This document shows positions 45,292-55,632 of a stretch of DNA of 64,000 nt, one piece after another (the stretch's first letter is position 1; the number at the start of each line of letters is the position of its first letter). Location of the stretch: contig NC_067207.1 in the NCBI RefSeq assembly GCF_026262505.1, forward strand, positions 26,256,082 through 26,320,081. Direction: 5' to 3'. A model generated the notes under the pieces. It worked only from the letters and a program-made list of their open reading frames with translations. It did no database searches and was not told the origin of the DNA. The position numbers and the translations under genes were made by a program. The stretch is from Trichomonas vaginalis G3 (lineage: Eukaryota > Parabasalia > Trichomonadida > Trichomonadidae).

Positions 45292-45384
45292 TTGAATTTT
45301 CATGAAATTTACACCAAAAATATACTACTAGGGTCATTTACGAAGAAATCTCAACAAAGTCTTTACGAAGAAATCTCAACAAAA

Positions 45385-45497
45385 CATAGACAAGAAAGTT
45401 CATGAGAAATTAGATGAAGAAGTCTTAACAAAGTCTTTACGAAGAAATCTTGACAAAACATAGACAAGAAAGTTCATGAGAAATTAGATGAAGAAGT
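45385..45497 (+). repeat. two captured scraps of the KilA-N gene
   Basis: Bases 45385-45424 and 45459-45497 both match the KilA-N gene near 31366-31405 (coding DKKVHEKLDEE), each flanked by the tandem GAAGAAATCT repeats. They look like parts of a decayed KilA-N gene amplified within the tandem array. Confidence 0.6.
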
Positions 45498-45535
45498 CTT
45501 AACAAAGTCTTTACGAAGAAATTCATGAAAATTCA

Positions 45536-45585
45536 AGAGGTGAGAAATGAGGTGAAAAAAGAGGTGAAATCTCACCTCTTCACCT
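45536..45585. repeat. palindromic GGTGA cassette, copy 8 (reverse orientation)
   Basis: AGAGGTGAGAAATGAGGTGA, then GAGGTGAAATCTCACCTC and TTCACCT arms, in the opposite sense to copies 5-7. Confidence 0.8.
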
Positions 45586-45696
45586 AAAATATATTTTTGG
45601 GTCATTTACACTCATTTACGAAGAAATCTCAACAAAGTCTTTACGAAGAAGTCACAATAAACATCTGTCAAAAACCGCTTTTTAACTTCACTTAAA

Positions 45697-46785
45697 ATGC
45701 CACGTAAGCTACGTAAGAATATACGTAAGAGGAAGGAGCATTGAAACATCCAATAGTAAGACTAACACACAACAACAGTTGCAACAACAAATGCTGAATG
45801 ACCCCACTATGTTGCAACAAATGTCAAGCAACCTATGCTTTTAAACCGAGTTGTTGGTGCACAGAGTGGAGGTTTAAGAGCGGCACTTTTAGCGAAAATG
45901 GCAGGCTATGGTGGAGCTGCAGACGGAACAGCCTATAACCCTCAAAGTCAAATGAATTTGAGTTCACTCAAAAATCAAATAACAGATGTCAAAAAGTCAA
46001 ACATAGACATACAGAAACAAATAAGTGAAAACGAAAAGAAACTAGAATATGACAGACACACAAAGAAACTCAATGAGTTAACGTAGAGAAAAAGAAGAAA
46101 GAAGAACAACTGAAAGAACTAAGTACAGAGAATATGCAAAAAAAGTGTCAGAAAAAGCAGCAGAAGTAGCAAAAATGGAACAAGATGTCATAAATTTGAA
46201 AAACCATACTACTCAATATAAAATACTGAAAGATGAAGAGATAAAACAAAAAGCCCTGAAGACATATATGGATAGCGATGAGTATAAAAAGAAAGTTGAA
46301 GCAAATGTAAAGGCAGAAAAAACTTTTACAGTTGCAAAACCAAACCGTACAGTATGAAAACTTAGCACAGAGAAAGTAAAAATAACGACGCGGCTATGCA
46401 AAAGGCAATGAAAAGCGCAGAATATATAAAAGCTAACAATGACTGGTTAGATGCCCAAGCCAACGCTAAAGCAGCCCAACTCATAGGGTCAATAAGGACA
46501 AAAATACAAGCGGATGAAGACAGTTCAAATGAAGCTTTAACAAATGCTGACTTTAAGAACGCCTTCGAAGCTCTTCATAGTAAGGTGAAACAAGTGAACG
46601 ACTTCTCATCTGGAAAGAAACTGAAGTCTGAAGGTTTCGACAAAGAGTTAAAAGAAGTAGCACAAAATATGACGAAAATAACAGATGCAGCAACGAGACA
46701 GGCAGTTCAAAGTGCCTATGACGCCGTTAGAGCAACTGTTGTGGAAAGTCAAGAAAAAGAGTTACAACAACCAAAACAGACCTAG
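45697..46785 (+). pseudogene. broken coiled-coil virion-type gene(s)
   Basis: It starts with a very basic peptide (MPRKLRKNIRKRKEH). Long Lys/Gln/Glu helices follow (SLKNQITDVKKSNIDIQKQI; KQALKTYMDSDEYKKKVE) and then an alanine-rich helical region (TNADFKNAFEALHSKVKQV). The stretch reads as one or two structural genes with several breaks. No family is recognised. Confidence 0.45.
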
Positions 46786-46844
46786 TAAATGCTTCTTAAG
46801 AACGAAAAGTCAGGTAGGACAATTATGCTGCAGATGGAACATAT

Positions 46845-47335
46845 GTGCCAGCTGGTGGAACTTATATACCACCAAACCCTCCAAGAGAGCACCTGCACCA
46901 GGACTACCTAGAACATTTACATCGTCACATGGACACAGACACAGGCATGCACCAAAACCAACACAACAACCAACACAACAACCAACACAACAACCAGCAC
47001 AACAACCAGCACAGCAACCAACAGTTCAAAACCCTGCACAACAACAACCACAAACAGAGCAAGGACATAAAAGAAGTAGAGAACAAGGAAACCAAGAATT
47101 CTTAAAAATGCTTAAAGAAGAGTGTGGTTTCCCAGATACTGTTGACTTTAGTGACAGATATAAAGAAGCTATTGGAAAGTTCAAGGATGGAAATACTGAC
47201 CCGAACCTATTTAGCTTTATGGCTCAGCACCAAAACGGATATAATCTCAAACCTGGAAAATACAAGCTCGCTAAGGGATATGATTTAATAGCATATCATC
47301 CAAATGACATGGATGAATTACTCCGAGATATTTGA
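46845..47335 (+). pseudogene. virion-type gene with Gln/Pro repeats, apparently broken
   Basis: A QPTQQPTQQPTQQPAQQP low-complexity tract is followed by a compact domain (KMLKEECGFPDTVDFSDRYK then LKPGKYKLAKGYDLIAYHPN) ending DMDELLRDI. The tract is made of a CAACAACCAACA-type DNA repeat, probably prone to slippage. Unknown function. Confidence 0.4.
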
Positions 47336-47368
47336 TGTCAGAGCTTAAATGACAATTCAACTTTCGTC

Positions 47369-47881
47369 ATGAAACGCGTAAAAAATAGAGACGGAACGAA
47401 AGAACAAAAGCTTATGAATGCGGATGACGTAGATAGGGAAATTGTTGAAAACGGTCTCGGAATATATGAAATGCCAGCAGATGAGGTACAAGAAACTCCA
47501 CAGGAAGAAGTTCAGATACAACCAGACATGGAAGAAATAGTTCAGCAACAACAGCTAGAAGAGCCTGAAGGAAACGAACAAGTCACTCCTTTGGAAACTA
47601 AACTTCAAGAACTAGATGAAGATTTGGAACAGCCGAAAAATCTTGACCCTCAACAAGAGCATGAGGTGAATATGGAATCTTTCCAAGAGTCTAAGAAAGA
47701 TTCGGCTGACATAGTAGAAGAATATCGAAAAATGTTTGCCGACATACAAAAGACTCCAACACCAGATGAAAATATTCAGCATAGAATGGAAGAACTGAAA
47801 AAAAATGTACACAAATACAACAACCCTTTTTACTTACGAGCATTTAACGTTCAATCTTCGGATGAACTCGGTGAAAAATAA
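47369..47881 (+). CDS. acidic Glu/Gln-rich protein of unknown function
   Basis: 170 residues from an ATG, dominated by Glu, Gln and Asp (EEIVQQQQLEEPEGNEQVTP), with a helical C-terminal part (DIVEEYRKMFADIQKTPTPD, PFYLRAFNVQSSDELGEK). It is probably disordered, perhaps scaffold-like. It lies within the virion-type block. Confidence 0.4.
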   Translation: MKRVKNRDGTKEQKLMNADDVDREIVENGLGIYEMPADEVQETPQEEVQIQPDMEEIVQQQQLEEPEGNEQVTPLETKLQELDEDLEQPKNLDPQQEHEVNMESFQESKKDSADIVEEYRKMFADIQKTPTPDENIQHRMEELKKNVHKYNNPFYLRAFNVQSSDELGEK

Positions 47882-47992
47882 AAGGTTAAATTTCAAGAAA
47901 ACATATAGAAATGAAACATTGTTTAAAGTTCATTCAGAACCTAACCAAATGGAAACAAACCTACTTTTGTTTCTGCAGACGATGGAACTACA

Positions 47993-48271
47993 ATGAGATG
48001 GGGTCATAAAGCTAACTCGGATAGGTGGTTCATAAACTTACAACCACAATTCCAAGAAGTTGTAGACGCAATGGAAGTCAATGGTGAACCAGATATAGCT
48101 GGTATTTTAAGCGCGGCTTTAATGCCATTGAAAGATATGAAAGATGCAGATATTTTGAACCAGTATGAAATGAACATGGCTGATGGAAATATAACACCTG
48201 ACGTTCTAGAACATTTATCTCAAAGAACTACACAGAACCATAGAGATGGTATATTTGGTGAAGAGTTTTAG
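47993..48271 (+). CDS. small protein of unknown function, 92 aa
   Basis: An ATG frame, MRWGHKANSDRWFINLQPQF, mostly helical, with its end overlapping the next gene by 26 bases. It may be a piece of a larger broken gene. Confidence 0.35.
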   Translation: MRWGHKANSDRWFINLQPQFQEVVDAMEVNGEPDIAGILSAALMPLKDMKDADILNQYEMNMADGNITPDVLEHLSQRTTQNHRDGIFGEEF

Positions 48272-48770
48272 AAAGAAAGTTAGGGAGAGCGAAGGAAGAG
48301 AACCTATTGTACATGACCTTGCAAACGAAAGTTTACAAAATGTCATAAAAACTTACTTTGCAGACAATGAACTGAGAAGGGATGAATATTTAAGAAAACT
48401 CAAATGGACAGTACCAAATGAAATGTTAGTATTGAAAAACATGTTCCTTGACAAAATAAAACCAACTACAGAAATAAACGACGCAAGACTGAAAGATTGG
48501 GTAGAAGCTTTCCCATTCACAAAAGATATAGTTGGTAACATGGAAAAAAAACCAGAATGGCTACAAAAACATATATTTGGAAACGAGCTTATTCCATATG
48601 GACAGGCACTGTTTGAAGAGCTTGAACCAGAAACTCAGGAAAGAGTCATGCAAACAATACGCGAAGACTCAAATACAGACTATGACAAACTCTTTCTAGG
48701 ATATAGGTTACCTGAGATGGCGACCAGAGCCAAAAGGCAAAAAGGACATGGGAAATTTGCAACATACTAG
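48246..48770 (+). CDS. virion-block protein of unknown function, 174 aa
   Basis: An ATG frame, MVYLVKSFRKKVRESEGREP, with a helical body (FADNELRRDEYLRKLKW, DWVEAFPFTKDIVGNMEKKP) and a basic end (ATRAKRQKGHGKFATY). It is placed directly before the capsid locus. No family is recognised. Confidence 0.4.
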   Translation: MVYLVKSFRKKVRESEGREPIVHDLANESLQNVIKTYFADNELRRDEYLRKLKWTVPNEMLVLKNMFLDKIKPTTEINDARLKDWVEAFPFTKDIVGNMEKKPEWLQKHIFGNELIPYGQALFEELEPETQERVMQTIREDSNTDYDKLFLGYRLPEMATRAKRQKGHGKFATY

Positions 48771-48917
48771 ATGAACATAATGCAAAGATGCAACAACTTC
48801 AAGCAGAGGCAATGAAGGAAAAAGAAGAGTTAAAAACTCAGTCAGGAAGAAAGTAAAGCATGGTCCACGTGGGTTCTATTATGACATATAAATCCAACTA
48901 TTCTATATTTTTACTCA

Positions 48918-50529
48918 TATGAAATGTACGCCGCTCAGAATATAACGCCAACAGTTTTGGATGCTATGAATGGAAATGTTTCCGAATGGTATAACGAATG
49001 CGACAATGCCATTAGAGGTCAGAAATAGTTCCTGGAACTTACGAATATACAACTGCTGTTTCTTATGGAAACGTAGGTGAGTTTGGAGAAGGTTCTTCAA
49101 CAACAGTAGATATTGCTTGCGACAGGTTTCATATAATTTCTATTGACAACTCTTTCTTATACGTGGAACAAGACATTGAAATAAAACCTTCTGCCAAGTT
49201 GTCTGACAAGAAAAGGTTGCAATGGAATTTTCTATGTCGGATACCAATATGCTCCAGAAGTTTTCATGGGATATAAGATATATTCTAACTCTGACTTAGT
49301 TCAAACAGTAACATGGGCAAACTATGAATGGTTCGCTTTGAGAAACTCAGTACAACCACAAGCTAGAGAACAAACAGACCAGTATGCAACTATTGAGAAA
49401 AAAGAAGACTTGACCTAACGTTCCAGGGTTTATGTTGACCTTTCTGGACAAAATGCAGCAGCAGTAACCAAAGTAAAACTGAAACTTAGAGTTCCTTTGT
49501 CATCTTTCCTCATCTTCAGGTTTTTAAAGATACTTGCCAAACTGGGCAGGAAAAATTTCTATCGAACTTACTCCAAGCAAAAATAACTTAGTCATTGCAC
49601 CAACACAAGACCCATTCACTCTTACAGAAGTAGTGGGAACAAATAAAATGTCATTCGCCGACTTTTGCAAAAACAATGTTGACTTAGACTTTGGTTTCTC
49701 AAACCTCAACACTGAAGTAAACTATTATTTCAATGCTGCTGGAGATGCTTGGGACCCAGTTAAGTTCACATGCGAAAAATTTGAATGCAAGAGAATAGAA
49801 AGCAGACTTGCAGTCTATATGTTGGACCCAGATATTTCAAATGCTTTAGCTGCCAAATATATTGCAGTTCCACTTATGTTCCCTATACACCAAATATCTG
49901 TCAAAGACTTTGCAGGTGAAGTTGGAAACCAAAGTGCTGACCCAGGTGCAAGAACAGATATTGCTTTAACAACTGCAATGAAACATGCAGATACTATGTT
50001 TGTACTGTTCAGACGAACTATAAATGACTATTCTTGCTTCTACAACCCTGGTATTAAATATCATATAAACATAGATGGCAAATATTATCCAAGAGAAGAA
50101 TATTCTACAGTTGAGGATATGAGGTCATACAACTTGACATTAGATGCTATGAACTTTAACAACAACTTCACAACAACCATTAACCCTGAAATGCAAAGTT
50201 CTATTATGCCATATGTGAAAGTATGGACCCATACAGGAGCTCAAAAAACTCAATATACAAATGGAGACCGTTCAAACTTTTGGCTTGGCATTCCATTTGC
50301 TGACTCAGAAGACTTTATGGGTGGTATTTCAACTGTTGGTACAGTTCAAATACAATATACTGGTGACAGAGACGGTCCAAATGAATTGAAAGCAAAGAAG
50401 TTTACAAAACCAATAGCACTTTTCACGGAAGATGCTCTTTTTGAAGATTCGTTCGATGAAACCTGCTGGGCTCCTCAGATTGGTATAACGACAGCTTCCA
50501 TCGAGCAGATTTTGGCAGCAGGTCAGTAA
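48918..50529 (+). pseudogene. second type of major capsid gene, broken
   Basis: Coding traces start at MYAAQNITPTVLDA-like sequence near 48918. The intact 3' two thirds (49534-50529) is a strand-rich capsid-like domain: NNVDLDFGFSNLNTEVNYYF, ALAAKYIAVPLMFPIHQISV, MFVLFRRTINDYSCFYNPGI, ending CWAPQIGITTASIEQILAAG. Length and pattern fit a double-jelly-roll capsid, but the sequence is not close to that of element 2, so the two elements carry different capsid lineages. There are several breaks in the 5' third. Confidence 0.55.
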
Positions 50530-50861
50530 GTTGTTCTTGAACTGACTTCTCTCCGTCAAATATTGACAGTACGCCAGTTTTGACATAAAATTGTAAAGAT
50601 AAACTTACCTTTAGAAATATCGGTCAGTTTTGTTGTTATATTTTTGTCTGCTTCAAGAACTTTCACCATTTCAGTTATACCAACTTTCTTTGCTTTATGA
50701 AAATATTTTGGTTCAGCAAAGACTGCTATTCTATAACATTTACCATTGTTTGTATAAAGAACTATTCTGTCAATGTATTTGTATTGTTTGTGTGTGTAAA
50801 ACTTTGTTCTGCTTCAATTCGAAGAGATACTCAAATACGTCATCTTTTTATTCTAAGTAAA

Positions 50862-51122
50862 ATGTCATTTCCGAAAAATAGAAGCGTAAGTGTTTCAAAA
50901 GGTTTAATGGCGGTGGCAGATGTGAAGTTAAATTCACCAACTCAAACAAACAGTCAAAGTGTTGTTGTCAATGTCAAAGAAAGAGATGTTGAAGTGGGGA
51001 AACCATACGAAGACGAAGATGGTATAACAATAGTTCCTGTAAAAGAACAACCAACATACCCTGAAGTTAGCAGAGACTTAAGTTCTGTTGCAGATATTCG
51101 AAAACGACTACCAACAACTTAA
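50862..51122 (+). CDS. small protein of unknown function, 86 aa
   Basis: Starts at MSFPKNRSVSVSKGLMAVAD after a TTTTTATTC leader. The body is Val/Ser/Thr-rich (TQTNSQSVVVNVKERDVEVG) and the end basic (DIRKRLPTT). Unknown. Confidence 0.4.
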   Translation: MSFPKNRSVSVSKGLMAVADVKLNSPTQTNSQSVVVNVKERDVEVGKPYEDEDGITIVPVKEQPTYPEVSRDLSSVADIRKRLPTT

Positions 51123-51167
51123 GACAAACTTAAAACTCAGGAGAAGATTTGTCAGGCTTTGGGTATA

Positions 51168-51443
51168 ATGTTAAACTTGGTTGAGCACAACCCTGTAAAA
51201 GTGAACTCATATGTCATCGCACCTCATGAAATTTTGAAAGAACTATTGAAACTTTTGACAGAGGCAGACGATATAAACATCAAAGAAATAGAACCCGACA
51301 TTGCTTGCTGTGGTGTTTCATATAATGTCATTGACAAGATATACGTTATGAAAGGAGGTGAAACGTTGAACTTAAAATATAGTTTCCCAGACGTCATAAA
51401 AATATTTGACGACCACAACATTTCATTAAAATTTAGTTGCTAA
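51168..51443 (+). CDS. small protein of unknown function, about 91 aa
   Basis: The first in-frame ATG gives MLNLVEHNPVKVNSYVIAPH; coding sequence may begin earlier. It contains DIACCGVSYNVIDKIYVMKG and ends FDDHNISLKFSC. No family. Confidence 0.35.
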   Translation: MLNLVEHNPVKVNSYVIAPHEILKELLKLLTEADDINIKEIEPDIACCGVSYNVIDKIYVMKGGETLNLKYSFPDVIKIFDDHNISLKFSC

Positions 51444-51447
51444 GTAA

Positions 51448-51552
51448 ATGGCAGAAGACACAATGGTTTATACTATTACGACTAAAAACCCTGAGTCATA
51501 TAATTCTATAACAACAAACTTACAAAGTCTCAAGGACGATATTGTAAACTAA
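51448..51552 (+). CDS. very small protein, 34 aa
   Basis: A short ATG frame (MAEDTMVYTITTKNPESYNS...) fitting tightly between its neighbours, four bases after the previous stop. Confidence 0.3.
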   Translation: MAEDTMVYTITTKNPESYNSITTNLQSLKDDIVN

Positions 51553-51563
51553 CTTTAAACACA

Positions 51564-52091
51564 ATGACGACTAAAGCCTGTTTTGCTCTTTTGACACCAG
51601 AAGACTTTATTGTTGTGAATGGTAAAAAATACTCCTTTGAAGATACTTACTCAGATATACCACCAACAGGTTTTGTTGACTTATTTAATACTTTAAGGAC
51701 GGATGTAACATGTGCTGCAACTAGAGCAGGTTTCATTATGTTTGGATGTCCGACTGAGTTTAGTATAAACGATATGAGCTATAATACAAAACTTATATCT
51801 GGTTTTTACTACCAACAGTTTCCTATAACAGGAAAAGGTGTCATACAAGGTTTGTCTGTTCCATTGACTTTAAGTACACCTATTTTATATATTGTTTCAA
51901 ACTTAGGTTCAAAGTGCTATTCGAATGTCGACAGAAACTACTATGACCAAAAAGATACTCATGCGTATAAACAACACTTTCTCTGCTGGTTTGCCTATTG
52001 TTCATTCGAATGCAGAGTTTCAGCTTTAGTGAACTCAAACACTTTGGCAAACATAAACTTAACCTTAGTCGACGCAAACTTTGTTCTGTAA
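51564..52091 (+). CDS. candidate minor capsid/penton-like protein, 175 aa
   Basis: An ATG frame with a single-jelly-roll-like strand pattern: DFIVVNGKKYSFEDTYSDIP, CAATRAGFIMFGCPTEFSI, LSVPLTLSTPILYIVSNLGS, and the terminal LANINLTLVDANFVL. The size and the closing strand resemble penton proteins of Polintons and related viruses. No decisive motif. Confidence 0.45.
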   Translation: MTTKACFALLTPEDFIVVNGKKYSFEDTYSDIPPTGFVDLFNTLRTDVTCAATRAGFIMFGCPTEFSINDMSYNTKLISGFYYQQFPITGKGVIQGLSVPLTLSTPILYIVSNLGSKCYSNVDRNYYDQKDTHAYKQHFLCWFAYCSFECRVSALVNSNTLANINLTLVDANFVL

Positions 52092-52105
52092 AACTTTTAT
52101 GTCCT

Positions 52106-52252
52106 ATGTATTTGTCAATGACGGCAGAAAGTTTCGAATTGGAAGATGCAACTGGTGAAAGTATTGTATTACAAGAACAACTTCAACAACAAATAGCTCA
52201 AGAACAACAAATGCAACAAATGGAACAAATGCAACAACAAGCTCAAGAATAA
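52106..52252 (+). CDS. small Gln-rich protein
   Basis: The ATG frame MYLSMTAESFELEDATGESI ends in a Gln/Met helix (QQQIAQEQQMQQMEQMQQQA). It could also be the end of a broken neighbour. Unknown function. Confidence 0.3.
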   Translation: MYLSMTAESFELEDATGESIVLQEQLQQQIAQEQQMQQMEQMQQQAQE

Positions 52253-52266
52253 AAAAATATTTTTTT

Positions 52267-52276
52267 TATTTTTATA
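52267..52276 (+). promoter_or_regulatory. TATTTTTATA box upstream of the helicase gene
   Basis: TATTTTTATA, 3 nt before the ATG at 52280. Confidence 0.5.
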
Positions 52277-52279
52277 AAA

Positions 52280-53517
52280 ATGTACAGAATAGACGTTTCA
52301 GATTTTTATGACTTCCAAGCGTTCAGAAATATGTGTCCATTTCGAGACTATAACAAAGCAGTCGAGAATTTGAAAACGTTTAGTCATTTATGTCGACTCT
52401 GCCCCAGAATGTTATGTTATGAAAGAATGGGATGTTGTCTTTAACAAACCAAGAGCAACAATAGTTTCAGAACAAGAATGTAGACAGAAACTTAAGAAAA
52501 TAAAAGTTGTACAAGTTGGAATGAAGATGTTAGATGCTTGGGATATCTTATTGTCGAAGTTAGAAAGATTTTTCAGTTCGAGGTATAAAGTTCTATACCC
52601 TTCTCCAAACTTCTATTCTATCTTCACTGGATATAAATACGAACAAGTAGAATGGAAAGAAAATGTTATAGAAGCTTGGTTAGACCATGTCAAAGAAATT
52701 ATATGCAATGGAAACGAAAAGGTTTATGAGTATCTCTTATGTTGGTTTGGCAAACATCTTACAACATCCAAGTGCTAAGAATGAAACTGCTCTCATTATA
52801 ATTGGAAAACAAGGAACAGGTAAGAACACATTCTTTACAGATATCTTGTGCAAACTATTAGAAGGTTATTCGAACCCGAATATGACAAACTTAGAAAACA
52901 TCTGCGGTAAATTTAACTCTTCAATAGAGAATATGAAACTTATAGTATGCAACGAACTTCAAAGTATAGATACAACAAAAGTTTTGAACTCAGATGCTTT
53001 GAAGAGTCTTATAACAGACAAAGTTGGAGTTGTTGAAAGAAAATATAAAGACCAAAGAGTTTGTGAAAATGTTGCAAATTTCATTATGGTTTCAAACAAT
53101 GCTGTTCCGATGAAGTTAGAAAGTTCTGACAGAAGATATGTAGTTGTCAGAACGTCAGATTCTCATATGCAAGATACAGAATATTTTGACGACTTAGCAG
53201 AAACTTTGACATCTGACTTTTACAACCACTTGTTCTCATATTTTATGACATTAGATATTTCTAAGTTCAATCCAAGACAAATTCCATATACCGAAGAGAG
53301 ACAAACATTGTTAGAAGCAAACAAGAGTGTTTATGAACTGTTCATAGATGAGACTAACTTTGAGTGTTTAGATGAAAGGTCATTGTACGATGAATATAAA
53401 CAGTATTGTCAAGAATATGGTTATATGACAGCGTCTAAACGAACATTCTTGGCAAATGTCAAAAATCTTTTAGATGTTCAGAACGGCGTATATACAAAGA
53501 AAAATTTTTCTGAGTAA
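52280..53517 (+). pseudogene. D5-like SF3 helicase (primase-helicase C-terminal type), broken
   Basis: The ATG (MYRIDVSDFYDFQAFRNMCP) follows a TATTTTTATA box. The 3' two thirds is clear: Walker A in ALIIIGKQGTGKNTFFTDIL, Walker B-type acidic pair in MKLIVCNELQSIDTTKVLNS, then FIMVSNNAVPMKLESSDRRY (SF3 motif C and the arginine region). The C-terminal winged-helix-like segment is SLYDEYKQYCQEYGYMTASK and ends NGVYTKKNFSE. It matches poxvirus D5/virophage-type helicases that unwind DNA at origins. The locus appears to have about one or two breaks. Confidence 0.7.
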
Positions 53518-53552
53518 ATTTTAAAAAAATATTTTTTTATCCGATAGAAAAG

Positions 53553-53884
53553 ATGGCAGAAAAATTAACTTTTTACATAGCGCCAGACCCTTCTTGCCCA
53601 CATCTTTTTAAGCCACAATATATAGACATAGAACTAAATAGAGAAAGCGAAATTCTACAAACAGAAGAACATATAGAGACCTAGATAACGAAAATGGATA
53701 TGCGCTATTCTGGTTAGATTGTTGTTATGAAATGTATGAAAAAAAAGGCTTTATATGAAGAATATAGAAAATTTTGTCATGAAAACGATATAAGACCAAG
53801 CTCTAGAGAAAAATTCTATGCTGGTATAAAACATCTTTTCAAAGTTCGGAATGGTGTATATAGAAAGAAAATAATTTTCTGAGT
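53553..53884 (+). pseudogene. orphan copy of the helicase C-terminal domain
   Basis: After a repeated copy of the helicase downstream sequence, a gene start (MAEKLTFYIAPDPSCPHLFK) is followed by a segment LYEEYRKFCHENDIRPSSRE, ending NGVYRKK. This matches the C-terminal segment of the helicase just upstream. The stop and following AT-rich leader (TCTGAGTAAATTTTAAAAAA) are also duplicated. The locus looks broken. Confidence 0.5.
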
Positions 53885-53921
53885 AAATTTAAAAAAAATG
53901 TTTTTTTATTCTGAAGAAAAG

Positions 53922-54342
53922 ATGGCAAAATTCATCTCAGTAAATAAGTACATGACAGAAGTCAAAGAAGAACTAGACCCATTCACATATTTGAATGTTT
54001 ACTTCTACCATTTTGAAAAGTCTACATTTGACAAAGTTTGGAACATCGAACCAGTTAAGTTTGCTATTGTGACTAAAAATGGTGCGAAATTTGAAGACTT
54101 AGACATAGAAGGTTTGTTAACAGTCAAGGAAAATTTTGACAGAAGGTTTTTCAAACCTTAAAGAAGGCAAAGCATACAAACTTGTTATACCTTATGAACC
54201 AAAGAAAGCAGACGACTATGAATATTATGAGTCTAAGATAGTTGAAGTTCAAGGTAAATTGGGTAAAAAGATTTTAGAGTCTAAGCCAGTGTTTGCTCCT
54301 AAAGAGGAAGAGAACATTGACATTGACCCAGAAATGTTCTAA
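53922..54342 (+). pseudogene. small element gene of unknown function, apparently broken
   Basis: The ATG start MAKFISVNKYMTEVKEELDP lies after a TTTTTTTATTC leader. Strand-like body (EPVKFAIVTKNGAKFEDLDI) and an acidic end (PKEEENIDIDPEMF). Compact domain plus acidic tail resembles the gene at 34721 in layout. It may be a single-strand-binding-type protein; inference only. Confidence 0.4.
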
Positions 54343-54363
54343 AAATAAAATTTTATTTTTACA

Positions 54364-54811
54364 TGTCAAATTTCTTTTTCTGGCTCTGGCTCTGGCTCTT
54401 TCTTCTCTTCTTCTACTTTCTTTTCTTTCTTCTCTCTCTTCTTCTTCTTCTCTGGTGGAGTTATGTCAAATTTGGCGCAACCATATTTATGTAAAAGTTC
54501 TTTGTCCTTTAATAGCTCATCTATTTGTTTTCTATTTCATCTTCAAGAACAGCGCATGTGCCTTCTTTGCATTCTAAGAACTTTTGTTGGACTTCATCTT
54601 TCCAATCGGCGTCATCTCTGTCAACAAGTCTGTCATTGACAAACTTAAAGACTTCTCTGCCTAATGTTTTATGGTTCTTGTCATATTCCCAGAAACAGAA
54701 CTTTAGAACAAATTCACCTTTCTTGTTTACACTATGTAAGATTTTATGGTCGACAGATGTTTTGCTGTCAAAAAGTTTGTCTCGAATATAGATAGCGAAA
54801 TCGCTAGACAT
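54364..54811 (-). pseudogene. EYD..KFV family gene, second copy, apparently broken
   Basis: Starts MSSDFAIYIRDKLFDSKTSV (ATG at 54811). The core KFCFWEYDKNHKTLGREVFK then FVNDRLVDRDDADWK matches the gene at 33162 in element 2. The 3' end is Lys/Glu/Pro-rich (EKKKKREKKEKK). Unknown function; two independent copies support a real gene family. Confidence 0.5.
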
Positions 54812-54847
54812 TTTCAAAAAGATAAAAATTTTAATTTTTCTAAAAAT

Positions 54848-55632
54848 ATGTTAGAAAAAAAGTTTGCTGACATTGACAAGAAATTTGAGAATGTTTTAAA
54901 CAAGAACAAGAGGAAGTTAGAAAATGCTCAGATAAAACCTATACATGACAAGTTCTTATTTGCTCAGAATGGTATAACAGGTCTAATTGCACCACCTGGG
55001 TCGGGTAAGACTTTCACTTATCTTAAAATGGCTGCACAACAACAAGAACTAGATGAGAAAAACCCATTCTATGAGTTAGTAGTCATTTGTAGTACTTCTC
55101 TGGTCAATTCGACCAAACCGTAAATTCGTTCAAAGATATTATAAAAGAAGTCTAAGTTAGTATGTATAAAAGACTCTGAGTTGTTAGATTGGATAAAGAA
55201 GTACCAAAGAAGAGTTTTGAAGTACAATGCTATAAATGAGTATATAAACTCGAAGTTTAAGACCCAAATGAGGAAATGCAGAGAATATTAGAGAAGAAAC
55301 ACTTCAGAAACAAACAGAAAGAGATAGAATACATTTCGAAGAAATTGCAATCTTACGATTGGAAGACATACCCTCATAGGTGTCTTCTTATCTTAGATGA
55401 CTTTGCTTCTCATCCTTTGTTAAAGAACAGAGAACAAGATATGTGTCGAAATCTTAAGAAGCTCAGACACTTTAACATTTCAGTTGTCATTTGTGTACAG
55501 ACAGCAAAGAGTTTAAGTAAGGATGTAAAGAGAATACTTACTGACATTGTACTTTTCCCTGGATTGTCCGAAGACGATTTCATGGAACTTATGAAAGAGT
55601 CCATGGCAGGTAAGTTTGACAGAAAGACATGA
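54848..55632 (+). pseudogene. A32-like genome-packaging ATPase, broken
   Basis: The ATG gives MLEKKFADIDKKFENVLNKN, a helical lead. Walker A is GLIAPPGSGKTFTYLKMAA, the Walker B segment RCLLILDDFASHPLLKN, and the sensor-type strand NISVVICVQTAKSLSKDVKR, followed by DIVLFPGLSEDDFMELMKES. This is the FtsK/HerA-type packaging ATPase of Polintons, virophages and NCLDVs that pumps DNA into the capsid. The copy appears to have a few breaks. Confidence 0.7.

Noticed and set aside
54293-54577. Plus-strand frame of Leu/Ser-rich residues
   Set aside because: It is the opposite strand of the Lys/Glu-rich end of the minus-strand gene at 54364-54811.
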